A stretch of 64,000 nucleotides of DNA. Source: Clostridiales bacterium (GTDB lineage Bacteria > Bacillota > Clostridia > Christensenellales > Pumilibacteraceae). The stretch spans positions 1 to 64,000 of the forward strand of contig JAFLVB010000001.1 in NCBI GenBank assembly GCA_022508465.1. The letters are read 5' to 3'. The notes under the pieces are model-generated. The model saw only the letters and a list, made by a program, of their open reading frames with translations. It was not told the DNA's origin and made no database searches. Below are positions 1 to 8,090 of this stretch, piece by piece (positions within the stretch are counted from its first letter, which is position 1; each line of letters opens with the position of its first letter). Position numbers and translations under genes: made by a program.

Positions 1-38
1 GGGGATTTTTTTACTACTTAGGACCTGCCGGCCCATTA

Positions 39-308
39 TTATTGTTCTCTTGCGTTACGTTCCTTGTATGCGATGAGCGCTTTTGCGAGCTGGTCGGGGC
101 AAGACGTCGTGCCTTTGCACGGTATGCCTCTGAGCTTATCGATTACTTGATCGATGGGCATTCCTACAACAAGCTTTGATATTGCCTGCTGATTGCCCGA
201 GCAGCCGTGAATAAAAATACACGACGAAAGCTCGTCCTTTTCATTTACTGAAAACATAATTTGTTTGCAGCATGTACCGACTGTGCGGTAAACTTCCATT
301 TTGTCCAT
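39..308 (-). CDS. TSCPD domain protein (TIGR03905-like)
   Basis: Small 89-residue protein. It has the TSCPD signature near residues 67-71, an early Cys-Cys pair (residues 13-14) and an internal HGCSGN segment, the pattern of the short TIGR03905-type stand-alone TSCPD proteins common in Clostridia. The same domain occurs at the C-terminus of some vitamin B12-dependent ribonucleotide reductases, where it is thought to bind metal; the role of the stand-alone form is unknown. The four or more cysteines suggest metal binding (inference). It follows the DUF4364 gene by 17 bases on the same strand, so the two are probably co-transcribed. The stop lies 38 bases from the window edge, so its downstream context cannot be seen. 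Confidence 0.8.
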   Translation of the reverse strand: MDKMEVYRTVGTCCKQIMFSVNEKDELSSCIFIHGCSGNQQAISKLVVGMPIDQVIDKLRGIPCKGTTSCPDQLAKALIAYKERNAREQ

Positions 309-325
309 AACTAATCTCCTTTATC

Positions 326-850
326 TTAATCTACGAGTTGTTCATAAAGCATGGCGTAAATTTGAGGTGCGTTGGTCTCCCATTTTTTGGCGACCGCTTT
401 TGCGATTTCCTTGCTGGCGACGGTGAACTTTAGGTCAACGGTCGTCTTCATTGAATCGACGATTTTCAGGATACAGGTGTAAGTTTTGTCGGGGTTGAGC
501 CGATATGAAGTCGAATACTCCTGTTTGCGTCTATAAGAGGCGCGGTTGTCTTTGACAAACTCGGTGATTGCCGATCTTAGTGACGCCGGTACGCGAGAGT
601 AGAAGTGAGATATGCACTCTCGCCCGTTGGGTGTAATGCTGTAATACACGGTGTTGTCATGAGTGGTCTTACTTATAAAGTCTGCCTCAAGCAAAAGGTT
701 GAGTGTCTGAACGCAGTCCATATATTCGAGCCACGGGTTTCGATAGTAGCATGCCTCCAAAATGATCGCCTCGGTCATTGGGACATCCATCTTATCGATA
801 AAGAATAGTATTGTAAGTTTGTTTACTGTGCTGTTGTCCTGAAAATCCAC
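326..850 (-). CDS. DUF4364 family protein
   Basis: 174 residues with an N-terminal winged-helix-like half and an acidic/aromatic C-terminal half, matching the DUF4364 family of Firmicutes in length and in its opening (STVNKLTILFFIDKMDVPMT-like). Family members look like small DNA-binding or regulatory proteins, but no function is established. The start is a GTG: the in-frame codon at 848-850 sits downstream of a plausible promoter (872-900). The Shine-Dalgarno is weak (GGG about 10 bases upstream). It is the first gene of a two-gene unit with the TSCPD protein. Confidence 0.8.
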   Translation of the reverse strand: MDFQDNSTVNKLTILFFIDKMDVPMTEAIILEACYYRNPWLEYMDCVQTLNLLLEADFISKTTHDNTVYYSITPNGRECISHFYSRVPASLRSAITEFVKDNRASYRRKQEYSTSYRLNPDKTYTCILKIVDSMKTTVDLKFTVASKEIAKAVAKKWETNAPQIYAMLYEQLVD

Positions 851-871
851 ATTAATTACCCACTTTGTATA

Positions 872-900
872 AGTATATCATAAAAAATCAAATTTTTCAA
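872..900 (-). promoter_or_regulatory. Sigma-A promoter for DUF4364-TSCPD unit
   Basis: On the minus strand TTGAAA (895-900) and TATACT (872-877) are separated by 17 bases, about 20 bases before the GTG start. Confidence 0.65.
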
Positions 901-1159
901 TAGTTATTTGAGAAAAAGTGTAAAAAATTTTTTTGGTAAAATTTATCAGCCATAAGGCCTCACTAACGAAATGCATATTTATACGTCAATAAGTCTCCGT
1001 TCAGCGAGTGTCTTTGGCCATCACGCTGCCGGTGGACTTATTTGTGGTAAATCCTAATCGCGTAAATAAAGTTTGGGTTTCAAAGTAAAAAAACGCGAAT
1101 ATGGGTGCAGCCTCTGCAAAATTTCAATTATCAATATCCTAAAATTCTTTAAAATTCGC
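901..1159. other. Structured intergenic region, no assigned gene
   Basis: No convincing gene lies here. The stretch 989-1043 can form a long hairpin: AATAAGTC (about 989-996) pairs with GACTTATT (about 1036-1043), and CAGCG pairs with CGCTG further in. Downstream, two CGCG tetrads near 1059 and 1101 flank an A-rich segment. The promoter of the following gene lies downstream of all this, so the structure is not that gene's leader. A 28-codon ORF from about 971 spans the hairpin but has no ribosome binding site. The region may be an ncRNA, a decayed element or neither. Confidence 0.35.
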
Positions 1160-1188
1160 TTGCGAAAAAACATATTTTATGATAGAAT
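1160..1188 (+). promoter_or_regulatory. Promoter of the DUF1538/P-II operon
   Basis: TTGCGA (1160-1165) and TAGAAT (1183-1188) are 17 bases apart, followed about 38 bases later by the AGGAGG and GTG start of the DUF1538 gene. Confidence 0.65.
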
Positions 1189-1226
1189 ATTTTATATATA
1201 ACACATAAAATATGCAGGAGGCAAAT

Positions 1227-2747
1227 GTGGGCAAAATTCTTAAGTCGAAAATAAAAGAAGCATTGTTTTCTGTTTTGCCTATTACGCTCATTGTCCTTAT
1301 AATTTCATTTACGCCTCTTGTCAATCTGAGCATTAACGAGACGATCATTTTTGTTGTCTCGGCGTTGTTTTTGATATTGGGTATAGGGCTGTTTAATCTC
1401 GGCGCCGACCTTGCAATGACGCCTATGGGTGAGCACGTCGGCTCCGGACTTACTAAGTCCAAAAAGATTAGCCTCTTGTTGTCCGTATGCTTTATTATGG
1501 GGGTGCTAATAACCGTCGCCGAGCCCGACCTTTCGGTGCTTGCGGGGCAGGTGAGTAACGTCATAAACAGCACCGTGCTTATAGTGACGGTTGGCGTGGG
1601 CGTAGGTCTCTTTTTGCTTATAGCCATACTGAAAATAGTATTCAAAAAAGACCTCTCGGCGCTTATAATTTTCTTTTATATGATGCTTTTTGCCATTTGC
1701 GCACTACTGTTCGAGAGCGGCAAGGGTGTGTTTTTGCCGCTTGGCTTTGACTCGGGTGGTGTGACGACAGGCCCCATTACCGTGCCGTTTATAATGGCAC
1801 TCGGCGTGGGCGTGGCGGCTACTATCGGTGGCAGAAAGTCTAAGGAAAACAGCTTCGGTCTTATAGCGCTTTGCTCAATCGGACCTATCCTTGCCGTGAT
1901 GATCCTTGCGCTGACCTCTAACGGCGCACCCGTATACGAGCTGCCCGCAGAGTCGTACTCGTTTGGATCGGATATAGGCGAGGCAATATTTAATTCTTTC
2001 TTAGCAGTCGGCGAGGCGCTCGGTCTTATAGTATTGTTCTTTTTTATATTACAATTTGCCGTATTAAAACTGCCCAAAAAGAAGATCATACAAATCATCA
2101 TAGGCATTGTGTATACGTTTGTCGGGCTTGTAATGTTTTTGTCTGCCGTCGAAATCGGTTTTATGCCAATGGGGTTCAAAATCGGGCAGGAAATGGCGAC
2201 AAATCATAGCGCCGTGCTTATAGTGTTCGGGTTTATCATAGGTCTTGTGGTAGTCCTTGCCGAGCCTGCCGTTCACGTCTTAAACAAACAGGTTGAGGAC
2301 ATTACGGGCGGCGCGGTCAAAAAGCGCTCAATGCTCATTGCGCTCTCGATAGGTGTAGGGCTGTCCATTGGGCTTGCCATGATAAGAATTATCTTTAAAT
2401 TCTCGCTTTTGTATTATCTTATCCCCGGCTATCTTATTTCGCTCGCGCTGTCATTTTTTGTACCCAAGCTGTATACGGCTATCGCGTTCGACTCGGGTGG
2501 AGTTGCGAGTGGACCGCTTACTTCCAGCTTCATCCTTCCCCTTGCTATTGGCGCGTGCGAGGCGATAAACGGAGTGAGCGAGGTCATGAGTTTTGCTTTC
2601 GGCGTGGTGGCGCTCGTTGCAATGACGCCGCTTATCACTATTCAAGTGCTCGGTTTCCGGGCAATCGTGAGTGCAAAAGTGCGCGAGAATTTGGCTATGA
2701 AACGCATAATCAGCGCCGAAGATGAGCAGATAATCAAGTTTATGTAG
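1227..2747 (+). CDS. DUF1538 family membrane protein
   Basis: About 506 residues with roughly twelve hydrophobic segments and an internal duplication: the motifs MTPMGEHVGS/LITVAEPDLSVLA in the first half recur as FMPMGFKIGQ/VVVLAEPAVHVL in the second, and each half also has an FDSGGVxxGP motif (around residues 175 and 423). This two-fold repeat is typical of DUF1538 integral membrane proteins, inferred to be transporters of unknown substrate. Start choice: an upstream in-frame ATG at 1212 overlaps the AGGAGG (1216-1221); the GTG at 1227 sits five bases after it and is preferred. It forms a tight operon with the two following P-II-like genes, so its activity may be gated by P-II-type sensors, by analogy with AmtB-GlnK. 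Confidence 0.85.
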   Translation: MGKILKSKIKEALFSVLPITLIVLIISFTPLVNLSINETIIFVVSALFLILGIGLFNLGADLAMTPMGEHVGSGLTKSKKISLLLSVCFIMGVLITVAEPDLSVLAGQVSNVINSTVLIVTVGVGVGLFLLIAILKIVFKKDLSALIIFFYMMLFAICALLFESGKGVFLPLGFDSGGVTTGPITVPFIMALGVGVAATIGGRKSKENSFGLIALCSIGPILAVMILALTSNGAPVYELPAESYSFGSDIGEAIFNSFLAVGEALGLIVLFFFILQFAVLKLPKKKIIQIIIGIVYTFVGLVMFLSAVEIGFMPMGFKIGQEMATNHSAVLIVFGFIIGLVVVLAEPAVHVLNKQVEDITGGAVKKRSMLIALSIGVGLSIGLAMIRIIFKFSLLYYLIPGYLISLALSFFVPKLYTAIAFDSGGVASGPLTSSFILPLAIGACEAINGVSEVMSFAFGVVALVAMTPLITIQVLGFRAIVSAKVRENLAMKRIISAEDEQIIKFM

Positions 2748-2756
2748 GAGGTAGCC

Positions 2757-3185
2757 GTGGAAAATCCAGTAGCCGAAAAGCCCAAATGGAAAAGGGGCGG
2801 ACGCAAAAAGTCCGATAATGCAAGCAATCTGACTACCAGCAGATTAAAACTGCTTGTCACAATTGTCGATCGCAGCAAGGGCGAGTTTTATGCTGACTTT
2901 ATTCAGTCGTTCGACGTCAATATGCAAATGCTTTGCTTTGGACGCGGTACGGCAAAGGCGGAAATGCTTAGTTACTTGGGACTTGCCGATCCCGAAAAGA
3001 CGGTAATCTTTAGTGTTATTCGCGAGGACAAGATAGCAGATGCGCTCGCGGCACTCAGCGAAAAGTTCGAGACGATAAAGAAAGGCAAGGGCATAGCGTT
3101 CACCGTGCCAATGTCGAGCATAATAGGGGTGGCAATCTTCGGATTTTTGAGCAATAACCATAGCACGGTCAAGGAGGAAAAGTAA
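2757..3185 (+). CDS. P-II-like protein with basic N-terminal tail
   Basis: 142 residues. A Lys/Arg-rich N-terminal extension of about 28 residues precedes a ferredoxin-like core resembling P-II nitrogen regulators: a beta strand LKLLVTIVDR, a loop containing CFGRGTAKAE, then a C-terminal strand ending GKGIAFTVP. The canonical T-loop tyrosine segment of GlnB/GlnK is not recognisable, so the ligand is uncertain. The start is GTG with AGGAGG at 2747-2752, overlapping the end of the DUF1538 gene. The stop overlaps the next start by one base. Probably a cytosolic partner of the DUF1538 protein (inference from operon position). Confidence 0.75.
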   Translation: MENPVAEKPKWKRGGRKKSDNASNLTTSRLKLLVTIVDRSKGEFYADFIQSFDVNMQMLCFGRGTAKAEMLSYLGLADPEKTVIFSVIREDKIADALAALSEKFETIKKGKGIAFTVPMSSIIGVAIFGFLSNNHSTVKEEK

Positions 3186-3529
3186 TGAAAAACAGCGAAT
3201 ATGAACTGATAATGTGTATAGTAAATGCGGGCTTTGCCGAGACGGTTATGGACGCTGCTTGCGAGTACGGGGCGCGTGGTGGCACGGTCATTCAGGCTCG
3301 CGGTACTGCCAATAAGGAGGCAGAGGCGTACTTTAAAATCTCCATTCAGCCCGAAAAGGAAATACTTATGCTCGTTGTTCCCTCGGCTATAAAGGACGAT
3401 ATTCTCCACGCTTTATATAAGTCGGTGGGACTTAATTCGCCGGGACACGGTATCGCTTTTTCCCTCCCCGTAGATGATGTTGTAGGACTTGCTAAACCAA
3501 ACGAGCAAATCGACTCTGCAAAAAAGTAG
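3185..3529 (+). CDS. P-II-like protein
   Basis: 114 residues, the usual length of a P-II monomer. It shares with its neighbour the pattern strand-GARGGTVIQARGT-KEAE, then EKEILMLVVPS and a closing PGHGIAFSLPVDDVVGL. The GxGxxF-like end motif and the ARGT loop match P-II-like proteins that bind nucleotides or anions in the trimer clefts. Start ATG with an AGGAGG-like site (AAGGAGGAAAAG) upstream; translational coupling is likely because TAATG joins the two genes. Last gene of the operon, followed by an intrinsic terminator. Confidence 0.8.
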   Translation: MKNSEYELIMCIVNAGFAETVMDAACEYGARGGTVIQARGTANKEAEAYFKISIQPEKEILMLVVPSAIKDDILHALYKSVGLNSPGHGIAFSLPVDDVVGLAKPNEQIDSAKK

Positions 3530-3552
3530 ATTAAAAATTAATACTAAAAAAA

Positions 3553-3581
3553 GGCGTTGCTTATAGCAGCGTCTTTTTTTT
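3553..3581 (+). terminator. Terminator of DUF1538/P-II operon
   Basis: GGCGTTGC (3553-3560) pairs with GCAGCGTC (3566-3573) around a five-base loop and is followed by eight T. Confidence 0.85.
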
Positions 3582-3622
3582 GCACCTTAAAGCCCTCCCA
3601 ATAACAAACTTACAAAAATATA

Positions 3623-3651
3623 TTGACAAGGCTTGCTTTTTGTGTTATGAT
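3623..3651 (+). promoter_or_regulatory. Promoter of LRR lipoprotein gene
   Basis: TTGACA (3623-3628), a 17-base spacer and TATGAT (3646-3651). Transcription should start near 3658, directly at an inverted repeat (TCGCACA 3659-3665, TGTGCGA 3672-3678), which could be a 5' stabilising hairpin or an operator. Confidence 0.85.
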
Positions 3652-3703
3652 GACTTTGTCGCACAATTGTATGTGCGATATCGACCTTATGTCGGAGGTT
3701 AAA

Positions 3704-4942
3704 ATGAAAAACAAAGTTGTATTATTTTCGGTAATTATGATCATATTTGCAGCTATGGGGTTGCTTGCTTGTACGGCAAACACTACGCCTCCCGATGACA
3801 CACATGTGCACATGTATACAGGTGTGTGGCACTATGACCAAGACGTGCATTGGCATGAGTGTAGCTGTGGCGAAGTTGAATACGCAATACACAGCTTTGA
3901 CAGCGATATTTGCTCGCTATGCGGATATCAAAAAGACGCTAACAGTACGGGTGGACTTAGCTATAGCCTCAATGAGAATGGCGAGACATATTATGTTTCA
4001 GACTACGGCTATTGTTTAGAAAATAATGTTGTCATACCGAGTACATATAAGGGTAAGCCGATAACGGAAATAGGAATGGGTGCGTTTTATGGTTGCGATA
4101 AAATTAAAAGCGTGGTAATCGGTGACAATGTTACAAGTATAGGCGACAGAGCCTTTGACCAATGCGATAACTTAACAAGAGTATCAATAGGAGATGGGGT
4201 AACGAGCATAGGATCAAAAGCATTTTATGGCTGCACCAATTTAATTACTCTGCTTATCGGTGAAGGCGTGACATACATTTCGGGTGATGCGATTAAAGGG
4301 TGCGATTCATTACGATACAATGAATATGACAATTGCCAATATTTAGGTAACGCAGCTAATCCATATGTAGCGCTTATAAAAGCAAAAAACAATATGACTT
4401 CGGTCACGATCAAAGAAAATACAAAATTAATAGGCTGTTCCGCTTTTTATAATTGCTTCAATTTGGTAAACGTAATAATTCCTGAAAATGTAGTTACGAT
4501 AGGCGCAAATGCTTTTACAAACTGCTTTGATTTAGTAAATGTTATTATCCCGGATAATGTTATATCCATAGGGGCAAGCGCATTTGAGAACTGTCATGAT
4601 TTAGAAGAGGTTGTAATAGGTGATTCTGTTGAAATCATTTACGACAACGCATTTGCAGACTGCGTTAGCTTAAAAAGCATAGTGTTGCCAAAAAGTGTAA
4701 AATACTTAAGCGATTATGTCTTTTATAATTGTGGCATATTGACCGCAGTATTTTACAAAGGCACAATGGAAGAATGGAATAACATAACATTAGGCGATGG
4801 TACGTTCAATAGTGGATATGTAGCTTCTACTAATGTAATCTTTTATTGTTTTTCGGAAAATAAACCGACTGAATTAGGATACTATTGGCATTATGTAAAT
4901 GGCAAACCCGCAATCTGGAGCGAAGAAGATACTCCTGTGTAG
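3704..4942 (+). CDS. BspA-like leucine-rich repeat lipoprotein
   Basis: 412 residues from the ATG at 3704, chosen because GGAGG (3694-3698) precedes it and the longer frame would start inside the -10 box. A lipobox ending GLLAC places the lipidated Cys at residue 23. A His/Cys-rich segment follows (WHYDQ, WHECSCGE, CSLCGY; about residues 35-75), resembling a small metal-binding knuckle. From about residue 95 there are tandem LRR_5 (BspA type) repeats with the recurring pattern AFxNCxxLxxVxIPxxVxxIGxxA. Such proteins are surface-exposed on many gut Firmicutes and are thought to mediate adhesion or protein binding. Monocistronic, with its own promoter. Confidence is high for family, low for function. 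Confidence 0.88.
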   Translation: MKNKVVLFSVIMIIFAAMGLLACTANTTPPDDTHVHMYTGVWHYDQDVHWHECSCGEVEYAIHSFDSDICSLCGYQKDANSTGGLSYSLNENGETYYVSDYGYCLENNVVIPSTYKGKPITEIGMGAFYGCDKIKSVVIGDNVTSIGDRAFDQCDNLTRVSIGDGVTSIGSKAFYGCTNLITLLIGEGVTYISGDAIKGCDSLRYNEYDNCQYLGNAANPYVALIKAKNNMTSVTIKENTKLIGCSAFYNCFNLVNVIIPENVVTIGANAFTNCFDLVNVIIPDNVISIGASAFENCHDLEEVVIGDSVEIIYDNAFADCVSLKSIVLPKSVKYLSDYVFYNCGILTAVFYKGTMEEWNNITLGDGTFNSGYVASTNVIFYCFSENKPTELGYYWHYVNGKPAIWSEEDTPV

Positions 4943-5000
4943 ACGGCAAGCTTTAGGTGCACAAGCCATATTGGTTTAAATTATTATATAATGGGATAGC

Positions 5001-5030
5001 AAAAAGGGACGTTAAGTTAACGTCCCTTTA
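5001..5030 (-). terminator. Terminator of fba (possibly bidirectional)
   Basis: A perfect inverted repeat, AGGGACGTTAA/TTAACGTCCCT (5005-5027). The minus strand continues with TTTTT; the plus strand has only TTTAAT, so it mainly serves fba but may also end the LRR transcript. Confidence 0.8.
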
Positions 5031-5050
5031 ATATTGTTTATTACTTTACA

Positions 5051-5980
5051 TTAAATTTTGTTATTGCTGCCGAGCACGTTTACGATCTTATGTCTTACGC
5101 ATTCGGTGATAAGATCTCTTGCGGGTCCGAGGTACTGTCTCGGGTCGAAGTGAGCGGGATTTTCGGCAAGGTGCTTTCTTACAGCTGCGGTGCAGGCAAG
5201 GCGAAGATCGGAGTCGATATTGATCTTGCACACTGCCATGGATGCGGCTTTACGAAGCATATCTTCGGGTACACCTTTAGCGCCCGACATAATGCCGCCG
5301 AATTCGTTTATTGTGCGAACGTACTCGGGGATAACCGAGCTTGCGCCGTGCAATACGATGGGAAATCCGGGGAGACGGTTAGCTACTTCCTCCAAAATAT
5401 CAAAGCGGAGTTTGGGCTCGCCCTTAAACTTGTATGCACCGTGCGAAGTTCCGATAGCAATGGCAAGGCTGTCAACGCCCGTCTTGGTCACAAATTCCTG
5501 TACCTGATCGGGATCGGTGTAGCTACTGTCCTCTTTACTAACGTTTACGTCGTCCTCGACGCCTGCAAGTCTGCCGAGCTCAGCCTCAACAACGACACCG
5601 TGGTCGTGAGCGTACTTAACTACTTCGCTTGTGATGCGGATGTTCTCGCTAAGCGGGTGTTTGGACGCGTCGATCATGACCGAAGTAAATCCGTCTTTAA
5701 TCGACTGCACGCAAATTTCGTAGCTTTCGCCGTGGTCGAGGTGAAGACAGATGGGCAGTCCCGAGTCCTCGATAGCAGCCTCTACGAGCTTGCGCAAGTA
5801 GATGGGGTTAGCGTACTTGCGAGCTCCGTTTGAAACTTGCAAAATTATGGGCGACTTTTCGATTTTAGCCGCTTCCACAATGCCTTGTATAATTTCCATA
5901 TTATTTACGTTAAACGCGCCGATAGCATAGCCGCCGTCGTAGGCTTTTTTGAACATATCGGTCGAAGTAACTAATGGCAT
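5051..5980 (-). CDS. fba: Class II fructose-bisphosphate aldolase
   Basis: 309 residues. Cleaves fructose 1,6-bisphosphate to dihydroxyacetone phosphate and glyceraldehyde 3-phosphate in glycolysis, and runs in reverse in gluconeogenesis. Class II zinc-dependent hallmarks: LHLDHG at 79-84 (catalytic Asp82, zinc His83), the second metal site EAELG with Glu134, GTSHG with His180, and LHGASS with His211. The start at the ATG 5978-5980 is preferred over an upstream TTG because GGAGG lies about seven bases before it. Standing alone, it has its own promoter and terminator. Glycolytic neighbours gap, tpiA and gpmI are elsewhere in the window. Confidence 0.95.
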   Translation of the reverse strand: MPLVTSTDMFKKAYDGGYAIGAFNVNNMEIIQGIVEAAKIEKSPIILQVSNGARKYANPIYLRKLVEAAIEDSGLPICLHLDHGESYEICVQSIKDGFTSVMIDASKHPLSENIRITSEVVKYAHDHGVVVEAELGRLAGVEDDVNVSKEDSSYTDPDQVQEFVTKTGVDSLAIAIGTSHGAYKFKGEPKLRFDILEEVANRLPGFPIVLHGASSVIPEYVRTINEFGGIMSGAKGVPEDMLRKAASMAVCKINIDSDLRLACTAAVRKHLAENPAHFDPRQYLGPARDLITECVRHKIVNVLGSNNKI

Positions 5981-6012
5981 TAAAAATACCTCCAAAAATA
6001 ATCAGTAGCTGT

Positions 6013-6042
6013 ATTATACACCAATCTAAGCGCAAATGTCAC
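6013..6042 (-). promoter_or_regulatory. Promoter of fba
   Basis: Minus-strand GTGACA (6037-6042), an 18-base spacer and a consensus TATAAT (6013-6018). Confidence 0.65.
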
Positions 6043-6085
6043 TTAAAATAAAGCAAATAATAAAAATCTTTTTTTGTATTTTCGA

Positions 6086-6114
6086 TTGACTTTTATTTGT
6101 TTTGAGGCTATACT
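6086..6114 (+). promoter_or_regulatory. Promoter of YcxB-like gene
   Basis: TTGACT (6086-6091) and TATACT (6109-6114) with a 17-base spacer, then GGGAGA before the ATG at 6147. Confidence 0.75.
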
Positions 6115-6146
6115 TAGGGTGACAGGAAAATTCTGGGAGAATTTTT

Positions 6147-6719
6147 ATGGCATTAGAAGATAAACAAAAAGAGCTTTATGAGCGTGCAGCCCGCATTGAG
6201 GAGATGGAGGGTACTGTTAAGTATGCGTATAAAGAAGAACCGGACGACGCGGTCAATTATACCGGTGCGGCAATGAAGCGATTTATTTTGATTATGGCGG
6301 TAATCTTTGTTGGGTTTGCTGTTGTACTTGCTGTTGGAATAATTTTGCATTCCGATACGCTGGTATGTTTCTCTGTTGCTATGTTGGTGTTTGTGTTGTT
6401 TTTTGTTATATTCTTTATAAGAGGAATGCGAAAAAACAAATCGCTCACTGACAAACATCTTGACGACGTAGAGCTTGCTTTTAATTCATATGGGGTAGTT
6501 TTTCGTGTGTGCAACGACATTCGTACTGCCGTCTATGCTTACGAGTGGAAGGAATTTGAAAGCATAACAGAGTACGAAAAAGTGCTTGTGGGAATAAAGC
6601 AGAATTTGGCGTACATCTTCCCCAAGCGCGTGTTCTCGGAAGAAGAGTATAATAGATTTAGGCGCTTTTCACATACCGCTATCGGAACAAAGTGCATTTA
6701 TAAAAATTTTAAACCTTAA
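6147..6719 (+). CDS. YcxB-like membrane protein
   Basis: 190 residues: a charged cytoplasmic N-terminus, two adjacent hydrophobic segments (about residues 44-68 and 72-92), then a soluble domain. The end contains YEWKEFESITEYEKVLVGI and a following IFPKRVFSEEE, the arrangement of the YcxB-like C-terminal domain (PF14317 type). No enzymatic function is known for that family. It has its own promoter and lies divergent from fba and upstream of gap; no terminator separates it clearly from gap. Confidence 0.6.
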   Translation: MALEDKQKELYERAARIEEMEGTVKYAYKEEPDDAVNYTGAAMKRFILIMAVIFVGFAVVLAVGIILHSDTLVCFSVAMLVFVLFFVIFFIRGMRKNKSLTDKHLDDVELAFNSYGVVFRVCNDIRTAVYAYEWKEFESITEYEKVLVGIKQNLAYIFPKRVFSEEEYNRFRRFSHTAIGTKCIYKNFKP

Positions 6720-6806
6720 CTTAGGTCCTAATATATCGAATTAAATTCGGTAGAAACGGATAAAAAATTCGATTCCTTATAAAATATAAATAAAAGGAGA
6801 TTATTT

Positions 6807-7820
6807 ATGAAAAATGTTAGAGTTGCCATAAACGGCTTTGGCAGAATCGGTCGTTTGGCGTTCAGACAAATGTTTGGTGCCGAAGGCTATGAGGTTGTAG
6901 CTATCAACAACCGTACATTCAACCCCGGTATGCTCGCGCATCTACTCAAGTACGATTCGACGCAGGGCAGATACGCACTTTGCGACAAGGTGAGTGTAGA
7001 CGGCGATTATCTCGTTATCGACGGCAAAAAGATCAAGTTCTATGCCGAGGCTGACGCAAGCAAACTCCCCTGGGGCGAGCTTAATATCGACGTTGTGCTT
7101 GAATGTACCGGCGCTTACACGTCTATCGAAAAGGCTATGGACCACATCAATGCAGGCGCTAAAAAGGTTGTTATTTCCGCTCCCGCTAAGGGCGATATGC
7201 CCACCGTTGTCTTTGGCGTAAACGAAAAGACGCTCAAAAAGACAGACAAGGTTATTTCGGCTGCATCTTGCACAACCAACTGCCTCGCGCCCATGGCTAA
7301 GGCGCTCAACGAGCTTTGCCCGATAGAGAAAGGCTTTATGACGACTATTCACGCATACACAGGCGATCAGGAAACTCTCGATGCACCGCACAAGAAGGGC
7401 GACTATCGTCGTGCTCGTGCAGCTGCTTGCAACATTGTGCCTAATACTACCGGTGCTGCTAAGGCTATCGGCCTTGTTATCCCCGAGCTTAACGGCAAAC
7501 TTGACGGCGCGGCTCAGCGTGTTCCCGTGGCTACCGGCTCGCTTACCGAGCTTGTTGCAGTTGTAAACGGCACCGTTACCGCTGAGGAAGTAAATGCTAA
7601 GATGAAGGCGTCGGTTTCTCCGTCGTACGGCTATACAGAGGAGCAGATCGTTTCCTCCGACGTTATCGGAATGTCTTACGGCTCGCTCTTTGATGCAACA
7701 CAGACTAAGGTTACACCGCTCGGCGACAAGACTCTTGTCAAGGTGGTATCCTGGTATGACAACGAAATGTCTTATACCTGCCAAATGGTAAGGACGATCA
7801 AATACTTTGCGGAAATGTAA
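6807..7820 (+). CDS. gap: Glyceraldehyde-3-phosphate dehydrogenase
   Basis: 337 residues. Oxidises and phosphorylates glyceraldehyde 3-phosphate with NAD+ in glycolysis. The Rossmann motif INGFGRIGR is at residues 8-16; the active-site loop [10 protein letters not shown] carries the catalytic Cys155; HAYTGDQ supplies the catalytic His; and the S-loop region ([20 protein letters not shown]) and the [15 protein letters not shown] segments are all intact. Preceded by AAGGAG six bases before the ATG. Codon use is rich in GCT/CTT/GTT, as expected of a highly expressed gene. The promoter was not clearly resolved in the 87 bases upstream. Confidence 0.97.
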   Translation: MKNVRVAINGFGRIGRLAFRQMFGAEGYEVVAINNRTFNPGMLAHLLKYDSTQGRYALCDKVSVDGDYLVIDGKKIKFYAEADASKLPWGELNIDVVLECTGAYTSIEKAMDHINAGAKKVVISAPAKGDMPTVVFGVNEKTLKKTDKVISAASCTTNCLAPMAKALNELCPIEKGFMTTIHAYTGDQETLDAPHKKGDYRRARAAACNIVPNTTGAAKAIGLVIPELNGKLDGAAQRVPVATGSLTELVAVVNGTVTAEEVNAKMKASVSPSYGYTEEQIVSSDVIGMSYGSLFDATQTKVTPLGDKTLVKVVSWYDNEMSYTCQMVRTIKYFAEM

Positions 7821-7854
7821 TTTTATTGCAAAGTATCATTTAAAGCAATTAGCT

Positions 7855-7890
7855 CAACAGCCCGAAATTTATTTCGGGCTGTTGTTATAT
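7855..7890 (+). terminator. Terminator of gap
   Basis: CAACAGCCCGAAAT (7855-7868) pairs perfectly with ATTTCGGGCTGTTG (7871-7884); the following TTATAT is a weak U tract. Confidence 0.75.
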
Positions 7891-7900
7891 CCATAAAAAG

Positions 7901-8012
7901 CCATTCCACCCTCACCACCGCGCCGCTAACGCTCTGCGGAGCCTCCCCCTGTCCCTGCGGGCATAACTTAGTATGCTTATATTTGCTACACGTTAGGGGG
8001 AGGCCTTTATTT
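7901..8012 (-). repeat. Dispersed palindromic repeat, family A (reversed copy)
   Basis: Read on the minus strand it contains GGGGGAGGCTCCGCAGAGCG and a GGTGGTGAGGGTGG end, the core found again at 8141, 27616 and 41903. The right part (AGGGGGAGGCC, 7994-8004) pairs with GCCTCCCCCT (7941-7950) to close a stem around the intervening 43 bases. Confidence 0.6.
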
Positions 8013-8090
8013 ATGGCTTAGTTTTAAGGCAATTGCTGTACGATAAAAATCGGTCGGAGTACATAGCCAATAGCTTACGTAATTATCTTT

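Noticed and set aside
901-1159. M-box (magnesium) riboswitch
   Set aside because: The minus strand has GUUAGUGAGGC-like and CCAAAGAC-like pieces that recall the M-box, but in the wrong order and without a matching downstream gene.
5090-5833. 247-codon ORF opposite fba
   Set aside because: It is the antisense shadow of the aldolase gene, whose catalytic motifs are intact.
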